DNA of 64,000 nucleotides from assembly GCA_037178675.1 (NCBI GenBank), contig JAYMGJ010000184.1, positions 54,008 through 118,007 of the forward strand. Reading direction: 5' to 3'. This DNA is from Scleroderma bovista. Taxonomy: Eukaryota; Basidiomycota; Agaricomycetes; Boletales; Sclerodermataceae. Position 1 is the stretch's first letter, and every line of letters starts with the position of its first letter. The translations under genes were made by a program, and so were the position numbers. Positions 40,518 to 51,521 of the stretch are shown here, piece by piece. The notes under the pieces are model-generated. The model saw only the letters and a list, made by a program, of their open reading frames with translations. It made no database searches and was not told the origin of the DNA.

Positions 40518-41374
40518 ATGCCGCATAAACGCGCCAAACGTTCTACCAGGGAAAAAGACAAGCTGCTACGGTGCGTGTTATAGCCGCGGACTCGTTTTTC
40601 ACTCATGGTCACTTTCAGAGGTGTTGATTTGGCTCCCAAAAAATCGCTTGCAGACGAGCCGATTCCAAAGTCAGTGTCTCGTGTCCTTGATTCTGCACGA
40701 ATTAGACGCGAGTACCGAGAGAAAAAAAGAAAATCCGATGATTGTGATAATGATATCCCACAAGGGAAGAGAAGGCGACAGAATGTCAATAACGAGGGAG
40801 ACGAAGGGACCCTTAAAATCAAGCTTGGAGAAACGATCGCACATTTTAATAAGTAAGTGTTGTTATTACCCGACTGAGTCCGCGCTCCAATGGATTCACG
40901 GGGTCCTACAGGAGAGTGGAAGGTTCTATGATGCCTCTTATCAAGACAGCGCTGCGACATTCGTCAACACGGCAACGCAAGGTTCGAAAACAAGAAGCGA
41001 TGCAGGTCATCGTGGAGCAGACCGCCGATCAAAGCGATCCAAAGTCATGTTTGGAACGATCGCAACACATTGCATCAATCCCTGCTTCGAGTGCAAAGCT
41101 AAATAATTCTCGGGAAAGAGACAGGGAATTCTCCATGGCCTCAACAGCTGCTCCACGCCGCCTCAACGATACTGTTCAGGCGCCACCTGATATTACAAAG
41201 TTTCCACGAGGCATTCGGAAGCTGAGCAACGATAAGTCCTCCGGTGTTCTAAGCATGGCGCAAAAGGTCATGATGGAGGCAGAACGAGAAAGGGCCATTA
41301 AACATTATCGCGAACTGAAAGCGAGGAGATTGTGCGGAGATGCTGTAGTAAAGGCCAAAGTTGCGATCCCGTGA
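40518..41374 (+). CDS. CCDC137-like basic nucleolar protein
   Basis: ATG at 40518; a short basic first exon (MPHKRAKRSTREKDKLLR) is joined across an intron (40571-40617) to GVDLAPKKSLADEPIPKSV and a Lys/Arg-rich segment REYREKKRKSDD with a bipartite nuclear-signal look (GKRRRQNV). A second intron (about 40853-40911) precedes RVEGSMMPLIKTALR. The C-terminal block RRLNDTVQAPPDITKFPRG and QKVMMEAERERAIKHYRELK resembles the end of animal CCDC137, where a QPPELT motif is followed by a helix with EEERERAVQAYRALK. CCDC137 is a nucleolar/chromosome-associated protein of poorly known function. Stop TGA 41372-41374. The similarity was recognised by eye only. Confidence 0.6.
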
Positions 41375-42052
41375 GGGTATTAGTTAGACCTCGAATCGGT
41401 CGCACTCGTTATCTTGCAGCAATCGGGGCTTTTACAACTTCAACATGGGCCACCTGCCACTGTTCGGAAGGCCTAATCTTTCTTCCACAGATAATATTGA
41501 ATGCATCACGGCGTGGCCGAGTGGCTCGGGCAAAATCTGAACGGTGATCTTCAGTCACCCCAAACCCAACTATGAGTCCACGGGCGTCCTCTGGCCGCAT
41601 TTCCGTCTCCCTCGGATCGAGGCCAATCTACGTTCTACACCGTTGTTGGCGGGCATACAGAAGCGCTTCTGCTGATTGTTCGGGCAGGTTCTCTACCTAT
41701 CAGGTGCTGCGGAACGTTTCGTCATGCCACGAGCATTCAACCAGACGCGTTCCTGTCCCCGTGGTTCGAAATTCACATGCGGAGTGCTGCTTCCGCCTGC
41801 ACCCGACTATATGAGGGATACCACAGGAATTCTCGCTCGCCACCCACTGTTCTTGTAGAAGCATTTGCCGCTTGCGCCACCATCGTCAGTTTCCCAGAGC
41901 GTTAAAGGTGTATTGGTATCTTTCTCCGGTATGCTCGGTAAACGCGCCAGTGAACAGGAGATCTCACTCGGTCGTCAATTCTACTTTAAAGGACTCGTTT
42001 CGTGCTGCTATCCCATTTCCCTTCATCTGCTGTCCACCGCTGTACAGACTCA
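41375..42052. other. Intergenic, no gene seen
   Basis: About 680 bp between the CCDC137-like gene and the MFS transporter start. A tRNA-like A-box string occurs near 41516 but no cloverleaf could be built around it. No supported coding frame. Confidence 0.4.
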
Positions 42053-43647
42053 ATGGCTGATATCGAGAAGCAGTCCTCGTCGCCAGCTGGCCATCCAAGC
42101 CTTGATTCTTCCTCACCTCTGTTCTCACCCCAAACTAGCAGTTCTCAATCCGTTGAGCTCCTTGCACACTCTCCCACGGACCCACACCACAAAATGAACG
42201 CATGGCTGACAGTCGCAGGTTCCTTCTTGGCCTTGTTCTGTTCTTTTGGCCAGATGATTGCATTTGGGACATTCCAGTCCTGGCACTCCACTCATGAGCT
42301 TTCGTATCTGTCGGAGTTTAAGATATCATGGATTGGTTCCCTCCAACTCTGTGCGTTTTTCTTCATGGTATGTTGGGCACAGTGTTACTGCGGTGGGGAA
42401 AAGCTGACCGTGAGGCTGCCTTGTGGAAGGGTGGCCCTATTGGACGGCTGTTCGATGTGTATGGGCCCTTGCCACTCTTGGTGACGGGCACAGTGACATC
42501 CGTCTTGAGCCTTCTGTTGACCAGCTTCGCCACCCAGTACTACCAGTACCTGTTGGCCCAAGGTGTCCTCTTTGGTCTGAGTGTTGCTGTACTGTGCGCT
42601 GTTTTCACGTTGATGAGAATAGCCATCTAAGTTTATACAGCTTTTATCCATCCATTTCCTCTGTAGCAACTCATTTTACCAAGTATCGTTCTACGGCAAT
42701 TGGGATTGCTGCAGCTGGATCTGGTCTTGGTTCGTGATGCTTGTATTACGCTTCTAACTATATTTAACAATAATCGGTCAGGTGGTGTACTTTATCCGAT
42801 ATTACTTCGCTACCTCTTCCGCACCATCGGCTTCGGGTGGGCCGTCAGAGTTTTGGCTCTGATTTCTGGCATTTTTGGGACCATAGCAATTCTTACGGTC
42901 TCGGTTCGATCAGACTGCCAAAAGAAACCTTCCTTACTAGTGGACATACGACTGATCAATGACAGGCAATATTTGCTCCTAGTTGCAGGTTCCTTCTTTG
43001 TTTGCATGGGTGCGAAATTTGTTGAATGTTTTCGTTCTTCCGAGAGCTGATTGTAGCCTTTTCCCAGGGATTTTTATCCCCTATGTTTACATATCCGAGT
43101 ACACTGCAAGCCTCCATATCCGCCCTGATGCCGCATTCTATGTCCTGTCTATCATGAACGCTGGAAGCATAGTAGGACGCATCTTGCCGGCGTGGTTGTC
43201 CGACGTGTTGGGACGATTCAACCTCTTGTGTCCTTCAGCATTCTTCTCTGGCCTCCTTTGCCTTGTATTTTGGACTTTCGCCAATAATTTTGCCACAGTG
43301 GCGACCTTCGCTGGATTCTATGGCCTCTTTTCTGGGGCATTTATTTCCGTGATCACCCCTTGTATTGCCCAGATATCGCGAAAGTCAGAAATCGGTACGC
43401 GTATAGGAGCTCTGTACACATTTGTTTCCCTTCCGTAAGTCCAGCTCCAATACGTCGTGACATCACTTCTGAAAGCCTATTTGAAGGTCTTTAACTAGTG
43501 GCCCGATTGCCGGTGCACTACTACAAGCACATGATGGATCTTTCACTGCTGCCATCGTGTTTTCTGGATCGAGTATGATCATAGGTTCTGCATTCCTGTT
43601 TGCTTCAAAACTCAGCATTAACAAACTGATTTTTTGTCGAGTCTGAG
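42053..43647 (+). CDS. MFS transporter, monocarboxylate-porter type
   Basis: Twelve-span major facilitator of the fungal MCT/MCH class (homologues include riboflavin and putative carboxylate transporters). ATG at 42053 (MADIEKQSSSPAGHPSLDSS) starts a Ser/Pro-rich cytosolic tail, then the first span WLTVAGSFLALFCSFGQM. The typical FGTFQSWHSTHELSYLSE and SWIGSLQLCAFFFM follow. An intron (about 42367-42430) leads to the loop-2/3 signature GGPIGRLFDVYGPLPLL. Second half: STAIGIAAAGSGLGGVLYP across an intron, a central cytosolic loop (DCQKKPSLLVDIRLINDR), and IFIPYVYISEYTASLHIRPD. NAGSIVGRILPAWLSDVLGR is the second signature, and PGPIAGALLQAHDGSFTAA lies near the end. Stop TGA 43645-43647. Substrate cannot be predicted. 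Confidence 0.9.
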
Positions 43648-43929
43648 ATGGATCCGATGACATACATTTATTGACCGATTTGATTTTTATGACTTAGGAA
43701 GAGAACCCGACCATAATTACAATGTACGCACGTTATACTCACGGTTCCATGTCTATGAGATGAATTGTAGATTGAATAATGGGGATTTGAAGGTGCACGT
43801 GCGAATCAAAATGCAGCTCCAAAATGCCAAACTGAAAAAGCAGGAAAACGAACAATCTCAAATGCTGTCACGTACATACTAGGCATTATATGAAAGTGGT
43901 AAGGGTTTATCTCGAGATGGTATATCCGA

Positions 43930-44994
43930 CTAGAAGGTTTCTTCCTCGTCCACTTGCCCTGTGGTTTCAGGGACCTCGAATCCCTCCTGAAACAGCCTGA
44001 CAGTGAATAGAGTGAATAGATTTTTGACATAGCACACACCTCAGTCGAGTATAGAATTTTCTGTATTTCTTTCAGGGTTATGTCCTCACCCCCTGCTGCC
44101 TCGACGACCTCCATCTGCTGCTGAACTAGGATTTCGATGTCGCGGAGCTGGTGAGCCGCTTGAGCGGAAATAAAATACGACAATAAACAAACTCTGACGT
44201 ACCTTCGCGAAATAGAAGTCTCTTTCCTTCTCTAGACCTTCCATGTGTGTTGACATTTCTCGAAGTTGGGCCTGGAGATTCTGCATGGCTTCGTTCGGCT
44301 GTGTAGATCCAGCCCGATGGCCGCTGATGGGTGTCTTGCCTCCAGAACGACCTCCGATACCAAGACCAGCTGTGGCGCTACCAGTTCGAGAACTGGATAG
44401 TGGCGCAATTGTAGCTGGGGTGTCTGTTGATGCGCCTCGCCTGCGTGCCACTGCGTCATAGCCCTGACCACCAAAGTTGGAGTCCCAGAAGCGTTTCATC
44501 CACTGTAAGAACTCTAGGTTGTCCCTGATCAAACAGATCGAACACATCCGGTCACCGATATCTGTGTGGTAATGGTACCAACTAGAGTACGCACTGCATC
44601 TTGCATTTGACAAGCTTCTCGATGGGTATGGGCTGGAAATGACATCAGCCCAGATAGACGTGCAGAAGGGAAGATGGACACACCTTGTCGATTTTCTTCA
44701 CCTTAAAGGCGGTTTGCATGACCTTGAAGTTCGCGACAAATTCATACTCGTGCTTGGCGTTCATCTTGACTCTGGACATCGGGATGTCTCCTAGGCAGAG
44801 GATCGACGCGTCAGAAGGACGTCTCTGTCATGGTGATCAGAGAGATGATGCTTGCTGGCGATGCGCACCGTAGATAGAGTCGAGAATCTGGCAATAGGCA
44901 CCGCCTGTACCGCATTGCTCGACCTTCGTGTAGTTGAGTTGCAGAAGCTCGTTAAGCCAAGCAAGCAAGTCTGTGCGAGAAACGGCTGCCATGA
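43930..44994 (-). CDS. EB1: Microtubule plus-end tracking protein EB1 (Mal3/Bim1)
   Basis: Binds growing microtubule ends through an N-terminal CH domain and recruits partners through a C-terminal EBH domain. ATG at 44994: [20 protein letters not shown], then [20 protein letters not shown]. Introns follow; the next exons read [32 protein letters not shown] and [19 protein letters not shown], completing the CH domain. A Ser/Gly-rich linker ([19 protein letters not shown]) precedes the coiled coil [20 protein letters not shown] and [17 protein letters not shown], where FYF is the EBH hallmark. The last exon ends QVDEEETF at TAG 43930-43932. The C-terminal ETF replaces the more usual EEY. The second coiled-coil exon and its short introns were read directly. 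Confidence 0.95.
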
Positions 44995-45247
44995 TTTTGT
45001 GAGTTCAAGCACTAGGGTGATGAAAAACAAGCAAAAAGGTGTTTGTCTGAGCCACTTTCGGTACTAACTAAAACCTGTGACTTACGGTCTCGAGCGTCAT
45101 CGAGTTCCCATCCGTGGACTCAGAGTCAGCTCGATCTCCTCGGTCGTGCTCCATTCATCCAGCAGAGCAAGACGACGTTTGTATGTACCCACATCGACTC
45201 CTTACTACGTCCACGATGAGGGTCCTAACCCTGTCTCAGCACCCCCG

Positions 45248-46383
45248 ATGGCCACCCTGTCCAGCAACACTCTGCCACCACAAGTGTGCAAGCGAATCGT
45301 GCGGTGGACCAGGCGTAGCGACCTGGTGGCTCTCTGTCTCACGTGTAGAGCCTTGCAGCGCGAAGCGGAGGTCAAATTGTACGAGACCATTGGGTCTGGC
45401 AACGTCCAGGTCACGTTCCGCGCCTGTCAATCCATCACGTCCCAGGCTCGCCTTGGACCTTACGTTCGCTCTTTCTATGTTTTTCAGGATACCAGGCGTA
45501 GTCAAAGAGAGCTTTCGAAAGAATTTTGGGGAGCCGTACAACGTGCTCTATCGAAGATGCGCTCTCTAGAATGCCTTTTCATTCATGACCCTGTTTATGC
45601 TAACAGCTGGGTGCTGGGTGATATTGCTCGTATCCCCTTCCAACTCCAGGAAGCTCGACTCCTTTTTTACTGGGACAGCAACCTTGTAAGGTTCCTGGAG
45701 AGCCAAAATAAGCTGAAAAGTCTCCATACATATGATGGCCCAGATGGTGATCCCTCCTTGCAACTTGAAGTTGGGAGCCTTCCAGAACTTCAAGTATTTG
45801 ATGGATCCCTTGTTGCTGCTGAACACATTGTATCCGTCACTACATCTCTCTCACACATGCAAGTTGCGCTGCATCGCGGCTCTGAATCAGACCTCTTGAC
45901 GTTCATTCCACGACTTTCGCTTCTCGCTTCTCTTCGCGCCCTGAACTTACTCCACCTATCAGAACGCCTGGCTGTTCAAGCGGTCCAATTGATTGCAACC
46001 ACATGCCGCAACCTTCGCCATCTTGGTTTGATCCCGCTACCATTGCCTGGACCTGACGTGAGCGCCCATTCTTCAGCCCCTCGAATTCGGTCTGAGAATA
46101 TCTCGTACCCCTGACTCAGTTGACCCACATTTATCGAGCGCTATTGTCAATGCCCCAAATCCAGAGCCTGGAAGTAAATACTGCGGCATGGACGCCACAA
46201 CCTACGGGGGTGCAACAACGTATCCTCGCCGCTGACATCCGTGTCTACTGCCCCTCCATTGAATACGTATGTTTCTGGGCAGGTGGCGGTCGAACACTCT
46301 GGGTCCTGGACGGAAATGATTGGAGTTATCACGCGGACAGTGGACATCATTTACAGCTGGATGCTCTCTGGAAAACCAGATGA
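45248..46383 (+). CDS. F-box-like protein with degenerate leucine-rich region
   Basis: ATG at 45248 (MATLSSNTLPPQVCKRIVRW) starts an F-box-like stretch: LPPQVCKRIVRWTRRSDLVA followed by CLTCRALQREAEVKLYETI, the usual LP...L..VC..W pattern of Agaricomycete F-box proteins. Leu-rich irregular repeats follow (MRSLECLFIHDP, LQEARLLFYWDSNLVRFLES, LPELQVFDGSLV, LRALNLLHLSERLAVQAVQL, CRNLRHLGLIPLPLPGPD). An intron (about 46058-46116) joins GPD to LTHIYRALLSMPQIQSLEV. Ends LDALWKTR at TGA 46381-46383. Likely a substrate adaptor of an SCF ubiquitin ligase, but such genes are numerous, fast-evolving and mostly unstudied. The frame is open further upstream, so an earlier start cannot be excluded. Confidence 0.75.
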
Positions 46384-48403
46384 CTTTTTTGAAATGTAGG
46401 GACATTTCAGGTGCTATTTTACGTTTCTCGGAGACTCCTGTAAACGTCTTTGTACGTCTATTTTCCCTTACATACTAGGATACCGCTAACCCTACCTCGC
46501 CTGCGATTGTTGGAGCTAGTTGTATCTTAGATATCTCGGGAATCCAGGCAGACTCTCCGGTGTTTGTCACTCAGTGGAACCTCGTGGACTTTGGCTTGTA
46601 GCGAACACGCAGGTTCTGCGCGGCGAATGCAACGTGCTGCCTTACCAAAACTGGCGACATGAGTCACACTAGCCTAAAGACACTGCCTCGTCCCCCTTCC
46701 AGTGTAGATAATGCAGGAATCATCATGTATGAAGGTTCCCGTTTTCATGTTGCGTCGACCGTTATGGCACTGGTAATATCCGCTTCAGAAGATCTTAGTC
46801 AAAATCGGCCACCAAGCAATAAGCGCTCTCTTCCCCAGATGCATTTAAGGCGTCATTCGGTTGCACCAATCCCCCTGCGAAAACAAGGACTCAGCATTGT
46901 ATGCTGTATCAGCATCCTCTACCTATGGCGAAGTCACAAAAATCCTCCAACTCCAACTCCAACTCCTCCTACGCTTACGCTTACGCCTACCCCCCTCCTT
47001 CGCTCATTGCTCTCCCATCCATGACCCACTCTCTCGCATCACTTCCAACGATGTCCGCACTTCCGAATGATATGCTCCATCCCAATTCAGCTGCATACAG
47101 CAAAGCAAGGGTAGGACTAGAGGTTCCTGGTGTATGCATACTTTCATCGATGTCGCTATAGATGGACTACGCATTTCAAACGCGCCAGCAAGGGGGAGTA
47201 CAGCAGTCCTTCGCAGCTCTTAATGTACGACTTGTGTGGCCCACGTCGTATAGTACCACTAACGTGCACGATGATTGTAAGGCATATGACATGCGTCGAA
47301 CGCCCAGCCCTGCTGCAAACGAGGATGCCCCGATCGTGGTACGAAGACAGCAAGCAGATAGGTACCCGAAGGTAAGTCGGCTGCTTATCGGCAGGAGTGC
47401 GTCCAGGGCTGAGAGTCGTTTAGTCATACGACCGCAGATAAGATCCTTTCCTGTAGTTCTGGAATCGATCGCATCGACACCGTGGTGAGCACCGGCTGTG
47501 GGCTGCCGCCACGGGCGACTTGGAACATTCTTATTGAAGACACTTATATATAACTTACTACTTGCGCCTGCGGCAGCAAAACCCCTGTCAAGCCATAGTT
47601 GCTTTGATAGCCCATAGACAAGTTACCTATTATAATCGTTAATGAACTTAAGGCCGTTTTGTATCCGTTGCACCACTTGCTTTTCATATGTCATGAATTT
47701 GGTGGCCTCTGGGAGTCCTCGAGCACGCGCAAAGCATCAAGTCCAAATGTGCATGCTTCTACGTGAAATGTTCGCCGCTTCTCGATCGGTTCATCGATCT
47801 GGTGGGGGACATAGCAGATTCCAGATTCCAGCCTCGTGCGGCAACGGCCACAAAACTTCTGACACTAGTAGGAGTGCTGTGAAAGCTGTGTAGCCACAAT
47901 TCTAGCATTCACGGAAGTTTGCTGGCAGTCTCGACTCTCGGCTTGAAAATCAGCCAGCTTGACCCTGAAGGCTTGACACGCAGCTTCACAGTTCCAGCAT
48001 GTGCGTCCCTGGTGAACATAGAATCAGCTACCAAAATCAGTCGTGCTCGCCGTCTGGACTGTACAGAAGCCTTGGGTTGTTGGCTGACCCCGTGGACAGG
48101 ATTTGTAAATAGTGGAGCAGGCCTGCCTCGAGATTCCACGAGCCAGCCAACATACAGGAAATTTTAGCCATTTTCACCGCGTCTTCTCACCAAGAATAAT
48201 TCTGTCTGCTCTCCGCAGATTCGAGAATGAGAGACGAGATTGGCCAATGGCCAGTGACCAATTCCGTACGAATTATGTAATCAATTGCAGTCGTCCATGT
48301 TGACTCCTCCCAATTAACTTGCATTGAAAGACACCTGTGAAGTGCTACTGTTAAGTCGAATCTACTGCATACTCCATCTCTATCTACCTGTCGCGTATGC
48401 TGT
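46384..48403. other. Unassigned region, possibly 5' exons of the WDR7-like gene
   Basis: About 2 kb with no firm gene. At 46935-46995 there is a low-complexity tract of repeated ctccaa and cttacg units that reads SNSNSNSSYAYAYAYP in one frame. Around 46925-47290 a spliced frame can be drawn (ALPNDMLHPNSAAYSKAR joined to WTTHFKRASKGEYSSPSQLL) without known similarity. A frame at 47915-48010 (LLAVSTLGLKISQLD) could be a beta-propeller strand of the downstream WD40 gene. Neither is certain. Confidence 0.35.
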
Positions 48404-51400
48404 GTGTCCAACGTTGGTATGACTTGCTTCTGTCGCGTCGGTGACGCAGCCTTGACCGCGGTCCTCCCACTTGAACTGGACCTCATCTTATTAGGATACA
48501 GTAAGAAACACAACATCCACGCTTCCATGGTAAAACTGAAGCGGCCCCATTTAGGTGATGGCTATATTCGACAGGCCTCCTGTTCCGCCTTTCTTTCGCA
48601 TTGTCACGAACCTGCATCGTCACCTTTACTTGCTGCCCACGAGGATAAAAAGCCACTGTTCGATGCACAGTCTAGAGTTTCCATACCATCATCTATCCAG
48701 TCCCTCCATTTTATTCGCAATGAAAGCACAGGTGATGCTTTCATTGTAGGCGGATCCGATGACGGGGGTATCACCGTATGGTCTCTGCGGTGAGAGTTTC
48801 TTCGTCGGTCATTGTTCGATCTGGTTGATCCGGCCGCTACCAGAGATTTGGAACTTCGCGCACGTTACATACACTTCATAGTACCACTCTTGCATGTGGC
48901 TCAAGTGCGATCCCAAGAAGAGAATGCAGGGCCACTCCATGGGTGCCTGTTATTCGTCTCTGGTGATGGGACGATAGCAGTGATTACCCTCGAGGAATTC
49001 CAGTTGTGAGTGCATCCCCGACTGTCATGGATCTGCCGTGTTAATCTGTTCACTTTATGTAGTTTGTGCATTATACCAGGTTCGGCGTTTCCGCTTTCCA
49101 ATCTCTATTACGGTGGCGGAACAGATCACGAACAAACCATGACCATCTATGCGGATGGCTCTGCGAGATTGTGGGATATGAAAGCTCGCGAGTTTCGCCG
49201 TGCAATGGATCTGGAGAAAGCGAGGGACACCCTCGGCAGATCCGCGTGGCAGGAAGTGTGCGCATGACTTCTCGAAAAGTGGAGGTTTCCTAAGAGCTAA
49301 AAGCTTCTCTTCATAGTACCCTTGACGATGAGGCATCACAGCTGTCCACCTCTTTCTCAGACCTGTCAAGTGAAGCTATCGCGACACATCGCGACAGTAC
49401 GTCCTTCGCGTCGTTTTAACGAACATGGTGCCATAATCCCGAGTTCTAGCTTGTACCATGTCTCTTGCTCTCCAGCAGTTTGTTCGATTTACCGCTACAG
49501 ATGTGAAGATCTTCAACAATGCCCCATCCTATATTCCGAAGCGTTCGCTTCAATCAACGCCAATTCCTCAACTTTGTGCCCTCCTATGTGTACTCCTTAC
49601 ACCAACATTAAGTTCCGAAATAGATGAAATTTGTGCTAGAAAACTCGCAGTGTCTCCATCTTGTGGGGAGTTAGATCATCCTTAGTGAGTACTGTCATAG
49701 TGTGTTATGGCACACATTGGTCCAGCCTTTCAGCAGTCAATTGGCTTCTATATGTGGCCTATCAAATTCGAGAGACGCTTGGTGCATCTCTGGCATTGCC
49801 TCTGCTTCACGAGTCATGGCGATCGTGGCCGTTCTGAAGACATTGTCTTACTACGAAGGTATTCATTCATCGTTCAGCCGCACTTACACTCCTGACCAGT
49901 TTCTGTTAGCTATGCATGATGATTGCATAACTGTGATTACATTCTATACCACGTCGCTCGCACCTCTAGTTGGTCAAAGCTACAAACCTCCGGATCTCGT
50001 CTGGTTGGCTCAGCGATGGTTTGAAACTACGAGTTTGTACCAATAGTTTTGCGGTTATGATTATATGCTGACTATTATCTAGACGAAGTGCGCCAAGCTG
50101 CGAAGATCCTTGTCGATACTGGAGTTGTGAGGATGAATGACGATGAATGCATCGCTCTGGTTGATGCTTGGAAACAACACTGTAAGTTCCATGATTTGTC
50201 TCGTTCGTCGCATGTCGTTGACCTTGAGCGCAAGTGCCGTGTTCTGATGGATCAGATAAAGACCCTAAGAAGTCAGCGTTGTCCCTCTTCTTATGCGGGT
50301 ATGTGGCAGTTGAGAAATGGACTATTTTATCCGACAGGCAAGTCACGTTGGCTCATCATGATTGCCAGATATTGAAGCTTCTTCAGCGTCTTAACGAACA
50401 TCGCGAATTCTATCGCTTCATATCTACACGAAGAAGATACGACGTGTCGCGTACTAGCGGTTGACTTATGTACCCGTGGTTTTCATATCTGGCAGCAACA
50501 CGTAGATTCTATGGAGGTACTTCGCGCTCTCTTCGGGCTCGCTGTCTGTTCTCGCAAAGAGAATATTTCAGTCCAAAATGTCGGTCAGCAGGCGAGGCAG
50601 GCCATCCTTCAGATTGCGTCCACGAGTACAGCGCTGTTTATGGCTACGCTTACCCTTGACATCCTCAACCCGAAAAGCCTGGAGCATCGCAAAATTATGA
50701 TGCAGATAGTAGCGTTTCTCATTCGAAAAGTCTGTATCGCAGCTACCACCTCCCATAACCCCACATTTAATTCACACACAGAAACCTTTACTATTATATT
50801 CAAATCTCCCGCGCCTGATGGAAGCGGTAGTGAGGTCTTTGGACCCTAACTCCACATCCAGCCGAGATGCGGTGCACGATACCGCTACCGAAGTTATCGG
50901 GCAAGTTGTGAAGACGTTGGTCCACCCGCATGCCCTTTTTTTAACACGCTGATATCGGGTCCACAGATTTCCAACGGTTGATTTCCATATGGCCTCTCAG
51001 CGTCTCGCAGTTGGGACGTGTGAAGGTGCCGTGATTATGTATGATCTCAAGACGGCGACTCAGCTGTATGTCCTTGAGGGCCACAAGAAACGTCTGGCTG
51101 CGTGCACGTTCTCCCCGGATGGCCGACGTCTTGTAACGGTCTCTCTCGAGGAAGGCGTCGTGCTAGTGTGGAAAGTGGGATCAAGTTTCACAAGTTTTTT
51201 CAACCCTGGTGCACCACCACGCCAAGGAAATAGCGGGTCACAGCCATATAAGACACTGAGCTTCAATGTCGGAGACGAAGGTTTGTCTCTTATCATGGTA
51301 AATCAAGCTCTATGTTCACTGTCGGTTTACTAGCGAACATGACAGTTGCAGAGACACTTGACCTGGTGAAGTTCGAGTGGCTATCAGAGCGCAGCGTGGG

Positions 51401-51440
51401 CCTACATATCCGCGAAAGCAGGTTAACTTTCAGTACATGA
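48404..51440 (+). CDS. WDR7 / rabconnectin-3 beta-like WD40 protein (5' end unresolved)
   Basis: Large WD40 protein; animal WDR7 partners with DMXL proteins to regulate V-ATPase assembly on endosomal and synaptic vesicle membranes. The first supported exon contains LPLELDLILLGY, spliced (48500-48553) to DGYIRQASCSAFLSHC. WD-like strands follow: DAFIVGGSDDGGITVWSL, LHGCLLFVSGDGTIAVITL, GTDHEQTMTIYADGSARLWD and MKAREFRRAMDLEKARDTL. A helical middle follows, ending ALFMATLTLDILNPKSLEH and MMQIVAFLIRKV. The C-terminal blades are RLAVGTCEGAVIMYDLKTAT and LYVLEGHKKRLAACTFSPDG. The last exon ends ERSVGLHIRESRLTFST at TGA 51438-51440. The frame at 48404 opens with GTG, so the true start lies further upstream. 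Orthology was judged from the C-terminal pattern. Confidence 0.75.
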
Positions 51441-51521
51441 TCACTTTACCCACAAGTCGTATGATACTTGAACTAACTCCTAAGAAAAAGAACAAACCTG
51501 TGTAGGTCGTAATTATATCTT

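Noticed and set aside
41506..41640. tRNA-like A-box (gtggccgagtgg) suggesting a Ser or Leu tRNA
   Set aside because: No matching T-arm/B-box at the right distance, and no acceptor or anticodon stem could be paired. Treated as chance.
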